From assembly GCF_045617425.1 (NCBI RefSeq), contig NZ_JAZLIO010000003.1, forward strand, positions 248,001 to 312,000: a stretch of 64,000 bases of DNA, written 5' to 3'. Below the pieces are notes generated by a model. It saw only the letters and a list, made by a program, of their open reading frames with translations, had not been told where the DNA came from and did not search any database. The DNA comes from Carnobacterium_B sp045617425 (GTDB taxonomy: Bacteria > Bacillota > Bacilli > Lactobacillales > Carnobacteriaceae). Shown here one piece after another: positions 59,164 to 64,000 of the stretch. A program made the position numbers and the translations under genes. Numbering within the stretch: position 1 is the first letter of the stretch; each line of letters begins with the position of its first letter.

Positions 59164-61248
59164 ATGACTAAAAATCTGTTATTAGAAATCGGTTTAGAAG
59201 AAGTACCCGCTCATATCGTTACCCCGAGCAGCAAACAATTAACACAAAAAGTAGCTGCCTTTTTAAAAGAAAATAGATTACCACATGGAGAAGTGATTCC
59301 TTTTTCAACGCCACGTCGTCTAGCGGTCATTGTGAAGGATATTGCCGAAAAACAAGAAGACATTGAAGAATCTGTAAAAGGCCCTGCTAAAAAAATAGCT
59401 CAAGATGCTGAGGGAAATTGGAGTAAAGCAGCTATAGGATTTGCGCGTGGTCAAGGGGCAACGACTGAGGACATTTATTTCAAATCAATTAAAGACGTTG
59501 AGTATGTTTATGTAGATAAATTTATTTCAGGTAAAACCGTTAAAGAAATTTTAGTTGGGTTAGATGAAGTGATTACCTCTATGACTTTCCCAGTAAGCAT
59601 GCATTGGGGCAGCCACTCCTTTAAATACATTCGCCCATTTCATTGGTTGACTGCGATGTTGGATGAAGAAGTGATTCCTTTTGAAATCTTGGATGTTCAA
59701 ACGTCAAATACCTCACGCGGACACCGCTTTTTAGGACGAGATGTCACTTTTGCTAGTGCATTAGATTATGAAAAAACATTAGAAAATGTTTTTGTGATTG
59801 CGGACAGTGCCAAACGTAAACAAATGATTGTGAGTCAAATTGAAGAGTTGATGGAAGCAAATCAATGGTCTGTTACATTTGATGAAAAATTACTAGAAGA
59901 AGTCAACAATTTGATTGAATACCCAACTGCTTTTTATGGTTCATTTGATAAAAAATACCTCGATTTACCAGAAGAAGTATTGATTACATCGATGAAAGAC
60001 CATCAGCGTTATTTTGGAGTGAAAGACAGCGAAGGAACTATTTTGCCTTGCTTTATTTCTGTTCGTAATGGAAATGCTGAGCACATTAAGACAGTTGCAA
60101 AAGGAAATGAAAAAGTATTGACTGCCCGTTTAGATGATGGTCAATTCTTCTTTGAAGAAGATCAAAAATTAACAATTGCTTCTTGTGTGGATCGCTTAAA
60201 ACAAGTAACTTTTCATGAAAAAATTGGTTCGATTTATGAAAAAATGAACCGAGTACAAGCTATTGCTCAATTGATTGGGGAACAAGTTGGCTTAACGACG
60301 ACTGAGTTAATTGATTTAAAACGTGCTTCTGAAATTTATAAATTTGATTTGGTAACCAATATGGTAGGAGAATTCCCTGAATTGCAAGGAATCATGGGAG
60401 AAAAGTATGCCTTGATGCAAGGAGAAAATCCAACTGTAGCTGCTGCTATCAGAGAACACTATATGCCGATCTCAAGTGAAGGAGAACTTCCACAATCGTC
60501 TGTCGGAGCCGTGTTAGCGATTGCCGATAAACTAGAAAGTGTCTTGAGTTTCTTCGCAGTTGGAATGATTCCAACTGGATCTAATGATCCATATGCCTTG
60601 AGACGTCAGACATACGGTATTGTACGCATTATTGAATCAAAAAATTGGGTTTTCCCTATGGACTCACTTAAAGACGGTATTTTAGCTGCTCCAGTTATCA
60701 CACAGAGCGCTTTGGTAGAAGGTTACCAATCAAGCACTCCACAAGTCATCGATTTTATTAAAGCACGTGTACGTCAATTATTAATGGCAGAGAGCATTCG
60801 TCATGATGTTATCGATGCGGCTTTAAATTCTCGTCAAGATAATGTACTGAAATTGATCGAAGCTAGTCGAATCATCAATGGTCATTTATCTGATGCTGTT
60901 TTTAAACCAACCATCGAAGCGTTGACTCGTGTCTTAAATTTAGCTGCTAAAGGGGAAGAACTTCTTGATCAAACGCAAGTATCAGTAAATCCTGCTTTAT
61001 TTGAAACACCATCTGAACAAAACTTGCATGAATCATTTGCAGCAATTGCAACAGAGTCTAGCCAAGAAAACAGCCATCAGAGCTATGAAGCTTTTGAACA
61101 GCTACAACCATTAATTGAAGCCTTTTTCAATGAAAATATGGTTATGGCAGACAATGAAGCTGTTCGAAATAATCGATTAGCGTTATTGATGCAAATCTCT
61201 GAATTTGTGTTATCTTTTGCAAGTGTAGACAAATTAGTTGTTAAATAA
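59164..61248 (+). CDS. glyS: glycine-tRNA ligase beta subunit
   Basis: The tRNA-recognising beta subunit, 694 aa: LLLEIGLEEVPAHIVTPS at the N-terminus, HWGSHSFKYIRPFHWL, an HD-like central part (DLVTNMVGEFPELQGIMGEKYA) and NDPYALRRQTYGIVRII, with the anticodon-binding tail. It starts one base after the glyQ stop; GGAGG lies in the end of glyQ. Confidence 0.97.
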   Translation: MTKNLLLEIGLEEVPAHIVTPSSKQLTQKVAAFLKENRLPHGEVIPFSTPRRLAVIVKDIAEKQEDIEESVKGPAKKIAQDAEGNWSKAAIGFARGQGATTEDIYFKSIKDVEYVYVDKFISGKTVKEILVGLDEVITSMTFPVSMHWGSHSFKYIRPFHWLTAMLDEEVIPFEILDVQTSNTSRGHRFLGRDVTFASALDYEKTLENVFVIADSAKRKQMIVSQIEELMEANQWSVTFDEKLLEEVNNLIEYPTAFYGSFDKKYLDLPEEVLITSMKDHQRYFGVKDSEGTILPCFISVRNGNAEHIKTVAKGNEKVLTARLDDGQFFFEEDQKLTIASCVDRLKQVTFHEKIGSIYEKMNRVQAIAQLIGEQVGLTTTELIDLKRASEIYKFDLVTNMVGEFPELQGIMGEKYALMQGENPTVAAAIREHYMPISSEGELPQSSVGAVLAIADKLESVLSFFAVGMIPTGSNDPYALRRQTYGIVRIIESKNWVFPMDSLKDGILAAPVITQSALVEGYQSSTPQVIDFIKARVRQLLMAESIRHDVIDAALNSRQDNVLKLIEASRIINGHLSDAVFKPTIEALTRVLNLAAKGEELLDQTQVSVNPALFETPSEQNLHESFAAIATESSQENSHQSYEAFEQLQPLIEAFFNENMVMADNEAVRNNRLALLMQISEFVLSFASVDKLVVK

Positions 61249-61273
61249 CCTTTAGCAAATAAGTTTACTTTAT

Positions 61274-61315
61274 ACTCCATTAAGGATAGAATTTTCCTTA
61301 GTGGGGTTTTTATTT
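61274..61315 (+). terminator. terminator of glyQS
   Basis: CTCCATTAAGGA pairs with TCCTTAGTGGGG with wobbles around TAGAATTT, then TTTTTAT. Confidence 0.78.
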
Positions 61316-61339
61316 AATTGGATAAAGGAGTGAACAGCT

Positions 61340-61702
61340 ATGCTTAACTATCCCTTAACCATGAAACGGATTTATGAAAAAGTAGAAAAAGAAGATGGGT
61401 GCCGTATTTTAGTAGATCGACTGTGGCCAAGAGGAGTAGCGAAAGAAAAAGCCGATTTAAAAGAATGGGCTAAAGAAATTGCTCCAACTCCAACGATTCG
61501 CAAAGCGTTTAACCATCAACCACAAAAATTTAATGCGTTTAAACAAGCTTATTGGGCTGAATTAGAAGCCAATCCACACGTGGAAAAATTCAAACAATAT
61601 ATTTTCGGGTAATTGAACCCCCCGGTAACCTTTATCTATATTGCCAAAGATGAAGAATGCAATCATATGGTCATCTTGATGGAGTACGTTCAATCTAAAT
61701 AA
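61340..61702 (+). pseudogene. DUF488 family gene with one in-frame stop
   Basis: Codons 1-90 give a DUF488 protein (MKRIYEKVEKEDGCRILVDRLWPRG..., then EWAKEIAPTP and FKQAYWAELEANP). TAA at 61610-61612 ends it, yet the same frame continues with LNPPVTFIYIAKDEECNHMVILMEYVQSK to TAA at 61700-61702, which is the normal C-terminal part of the family. Total length of 120 codons matches intact homologues (about 115-120 aa). One substitution (for example CAA to TAA) would explain the break. Function unknown. AAAGGAG precedes ATG. Confidence 0.85.
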
Positions 61703-61757
61703 GGTACATAAAAAATAGTATAGTAATCAAATTGGCTAAACCAGATTGGAGGATCCT

Positions 61758-63473
61758 ATGTTAAAACGCTTTTTTAGTTATTATAAGCCGTATAAAAAAT
61801 TATTTATTTTAGATTTTGGCTGTGCGATACTCGCAGCTGTTTTAGAATTGTCTTTTCCGCTAGTAGTCAATCGAGTAGTCGATGACCTCTTGCCTTCAGC
61901 TAATTGGACATTGATTGTAACAGTTTCGCTATCTTTATTGTTTTTGTATGTTGTAAACACTTATTTGCAGTATGTCGTTGTTTATTTTGGGCACAAACTG
62001 GGAGTGAATATCGAGACAGATATGCGTCGTGAATTGTATGGTCACTTGCAAGAGCAGCCGTTCAGTTATTATGACAATCAAAAGACAGGGAAATTAATGA
62101 CACGCTTGACAACGGACTTATTTGAAATATCGGAAGTTGCTCATCATGGTCCCGAAGATGTGTTTATCACCATCATTACTTTGGGTGGAGCATTTTTGCT
62201 GATGTTAACAGTGCACGTTCAATTAGCTTTAGCAACGTTTGTGATGATTCCTTTTATCACCATAGCATTAGTGTTTTTCAATAAACGCATGACCAAAATC
62301 AACACAAAGATCTTTAATGATTTAGGTGAATTTAGTGCAGGTATTGAGTCGTCCGTGAGTGGGATACGTGTGGTTCAAGCCTTTGCAAATGAAGAACATG
62401 AAGCCGGAAGATTTGAGTTACTGAATCAAGCTTATCGATCATCAAAAATTTTATTCTATAAGATGATGGCCATCAGCTCTTCCTATAATTATTTACTGAT
62501 TCGTTTAATTAATTTATTTGCCTTATTTTTTGGAGCTTACTATACGATTCAAGGTGAAATTAGTTATGGTGATTTTGTAGGGTTCATCTTATTATCCAAT
62601 GTATTTGTTCGACCGATTGAAAAAGTGAACACGATGATTGAGAGTTACCCTAAAGGAATTGCAGGATTTAAGAGATTAACAGAAGAACTTGATAAAAGAC
62701 CTACTATTCAAGATAAAGAACATGCAATTGAAGTCGACCGCTTAAAAGGGGATATTGAGTACAGACAAGTATCCTTCTGGTATGATTCGTCCAAAAGAGT
62801 GTTGGACAAAATCAATTTATCGATTCGTGCAGGTGAAACGGTGGCGTTTGTTGGCCCTAGTGGAGCAGGGAAGACGACTATCTGTAATTTGCTGCCTCGT
62901 TTTTATGAGGTTAGTGAAGGAGAAGTAACAATTGATGGAATCAACATTCAAGATATGACGATGCAGTCTTTGCGAGAACAAGTCGGTGTTGTTCAACAAG
63001 ATGTGTACCTTTTTCCAGGGAGCATCAGAGAAAATGTGGCTTATGGGAAACTAGATGCTAGTGAAGAAGAAATACGAAAAGCAGTCAAATTAGCGCATTT
63101 AGAAAAAATTGTTGATGAGATGCCGGAAGGACTGGATACAATTATTGGAGAGCGAGGCGTAAAATTATCTGGCGGTCAAAAACAACGCTTATCTATTGCG
63201 CGCATGTTTTTAAAGAATCCTCCGATTTTGATTTTAGATGAAGCGACCTCTGCTTTGGATACTGAAACAGAACAAGTGATTCAAGAATCTTTAAACTCAT
63301 TAGCCGAAGGTCGCACGACATTGATCATTGCGCATCGTTTAGCGACGATCAAGCATGCTACACGTATCATCGTGGTAAATGAAGAAGGAATTGCTGAAGA
63401 AGGCAGTCACGAAGATTTATTAGCAAAAAATGGGCCATATAAAAAGTTGTATGAGGCACAATTTAGTCAATAA
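61758..63473 (+). CDS. ABC transporter, fused permease and ATPase
   Basis: A 571-aa half-transporter with six membrane segments (about 1-310) and an ATPase with Walker A GPSGAGKTTI, signature LSGGQKQR and Walker B ILILDEATSALD, all canonical, so a homodimer is likely. Exporter type (lipid, drug or peptide; substrate not evident). The start at 61758 follows GGAGG by 5-6 nt; the TTG at 61746 lies before it. Monocistronic, ended by a bidirectional terminator. Confidence 0.92.
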   Translation: MLKRFFSYYKPYKKLFILDFGCAILAAVLELSFPLVVNRVVDDLLPSANWTLIVTVSLSLLFLYVVNTYLQYVVVYFGHKLGVNIETDMRRELYGHLQEQPFSYYDNQKTGKLMTRLTTDLFEISEVAHHGPEDVFITIITLGGAFLLMLTVHVQLALATFVMIPFITIALVFFNKRMTKINTKIFNDLGEFSAGIESSVSGIRVVQAFANEEHEAGRFELLNQAYRSSKILFYKMMAISSSYNYLLIRLINLFALFFGAYYTIQGEISYGDFVGFILLSNVFVRPIEKVNTMIESYPKGIAGFKRLTEELDKRPTIQDKEHAIEVDRLKGDIEYRQVSFWYDSSKRVLDKINLSIRAGETVAFVGPSGAGKTTICNLLPRFYEVSEGEVTIDGINIQDMTMQSLREQVGVVQQDVYLFPGSIRENVAYGKLDASEEEIRKAVKLAHLEKIVDEMPEGLDTIIGERGVKLSGGQKQRLSIARMFLKNPPILILDEATSALDTETEQVIQESLNSLAEGRTTLIIAHRLATIKHATRIIVVNEEGIAEEGSHEDLLAKNGPYKKLYEAQFSQ

Positions 63474-63480
63474 AGTAGAT

Positions 63481-63538
63481 ATAAAAGCAACCACTTATGA
63501 GAGCTCCTGTTCTTTCCTCATAAGTGGTTGCTTTTATT
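63481..63538. terminator. bidirectional terminator
   Basis: ATAAAAGCAACCACTTATGA pairs with TCATAAGTGGTTGCTTTTAT, a 20-bp perfect stem around an 18-nt loop. It ends the ABC gene and, on the other strand, the metallophosphoesterase gene whose stop lies at its edge. Confidence 0.88.
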
Positions 63539-64000
63539 TAGTGCGTTCAAGGGTGATTACTAACAGATGGGGTTTGTTATTGATGCGAAATGGAAATAGG
63601 CTATTTCCGATTCCTCTGCTGACGACTAATTTTTTTGAGGGGTCTACTTCGCTATTATAGATTCCTGTGGTGTATTTAGGAAAGAAGCCCTGACCAGGAG
63701 CGTACAAAGGACCGATAAGAGGGAGTCTTATTTGGCCACCATGAGCATGACCGCTAAATGTGATATCTGGTTCAATAAGAGGGTTAGAAGTTAGATAGTC
63801 TTCAAAATATTCAGGGTGATGAGCGAGTAACAATACAGGCATGTCCGTTATAGGATTTATCATAGGGACATCAATAGGATAATCCTCATCTTTAACCCCT
63901 ACTAAAGCTAACTGAGCATCGTTGAATTCTATAGTGATCTGTTCATTGTTTAATAACGTAACTCCGCTTTGATTGATTTCTTGAGCCCATTCATCTAATT
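63534..64000 (-). CDS. metallophosphoesterase (YkuE-like), 5' end beyond window
   Basis: The frame stays open from the stop at 63534 to the window edge (about 155 codons). It contains VLLLAHHPEYFE and FSGHAHGGQIRLPLIGPLYAPGQGFFPKYTTGIY, the C-terminal metal-binding motifs (H-x-P-E and GHxHGGQ) of calcineurin-like phosphoesterases of YkuE type, ending VVSRGIGNSLFPFRINNKPHLLVITLE. The N-terminal metal ligands and any membrane segment lie outside. Substrate unknown. Confidence 0.9.
   Translation of the reverse strand, partial: LDEWAQEINQSGVTLLNNEQITIEFNDAQLALVGVKDEDYPIDVPMINPITDMPVLLLAHHPEYFEDYLTSNPLIEPDITFSGHAHGGQIRLPLIGPLYAPGQGFFPKYTTGIYNSEVDPSKKLVVSRGIGNSLFPFRINNKPHLLVITLERTK

Overview
The window is AT-rich DNA from a low-GC Gram-positive bacterium. 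Gene content and order point to the Lactobacillales: hrcA-grpE-dnaK-dnaJ, hisS-aspS, rpsU-yqeY-phoH-pgpH-ybeY-dgkA-cdd-era-recO-glyQ-glyS, DUF3013-prmA-rsmE, a Zur of Bacillus type, T-box leaders, and no sporulation genes. A Carnobacterium-like organism is my best guess. That is inference from gene content and protein style, not a database match.

Layout. 1-535: tail of an unidentified gene, then a gene-free stretch with about 51-bp degenerate tandem repeats and a 14-bp-arm inverted repeat. 536-2493: truB-ribF. 2494-5400: argG-argH. 5480-10430: a CIRCE-controlled heat-shock operon (hrcA-grpE-dnaK) with dnaJ behind it. 10490-12460: lepA. 12540-31370 is the accessory half. It holds an SRPBCC protein, acetyltransferases, a divergent LysR/YeiH pair, a zinc-starvation cluster (zinc-free L33, a disulfide oxidoreductase, zinc-free S14, a putative metal-homeostasis peptide) behind a perfect Zur-type palindrome, small unknown membrane and secreted proteins, a LexA-controlled Y-family polymerase/YolD/SSB-like cassette, two aldo-keto reductases behind a MerR-type promoter, a MarR plus heterodimeric ABC exporter operon, and an orphan HsdR_N-type nuclease. 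31662-38430: mpg, DUF3013, prmA, rsmE, deoC, relA, dtd. 38428-39756: an SH3/amidase cell-wall hydrolase. 39905-43411: T-box-controlled hisS-aspS. 43516-49979: sppA, an RDD protein, nfo, lemA, a TPM protein, a truA homologue and ppsR. 50152-61314: zur, rpsU and the yqeY-to-glyS run, with a second T-box before glyQS. 61340-61702: a DUF488 gene broken by one in-frame stop. 61758-64000: an ABC exporter and a truncated metallophosphoesterase.

How parts connect. The Zur-family regulator at 50152-50565 is the natural candidate to act on the palindrome at 16511-16539, so sensor and target may both lie in this window. The Y-family polymerase promoter carries its LexA box exactly in the -35/-10 spacer. 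The two T-box leaders can be aligned with each other; this puts GGC (Gly) before glyQS and GAC (Asp) before hisS-aspS, so aspartate rather than histidine starvation probably drives the hisS operon.

Three real genes are too short for routine ORF calling: rpmG (16557-16706), the metal-homeostasis peptide (18168-18290) and rpsU (50744-50917). Several starts were moved to the codon with a proper Shine-Dalgarno sequence. I found no rRNA, tRNA, CRISPR array, insertion sequence or prophage. No fully new system is proven. The best leads are the Zur cluster, the polymerase/YolD/SSB-like cassette, the orphan MerR promoter, the lone nuclease and the upstream repeat block.
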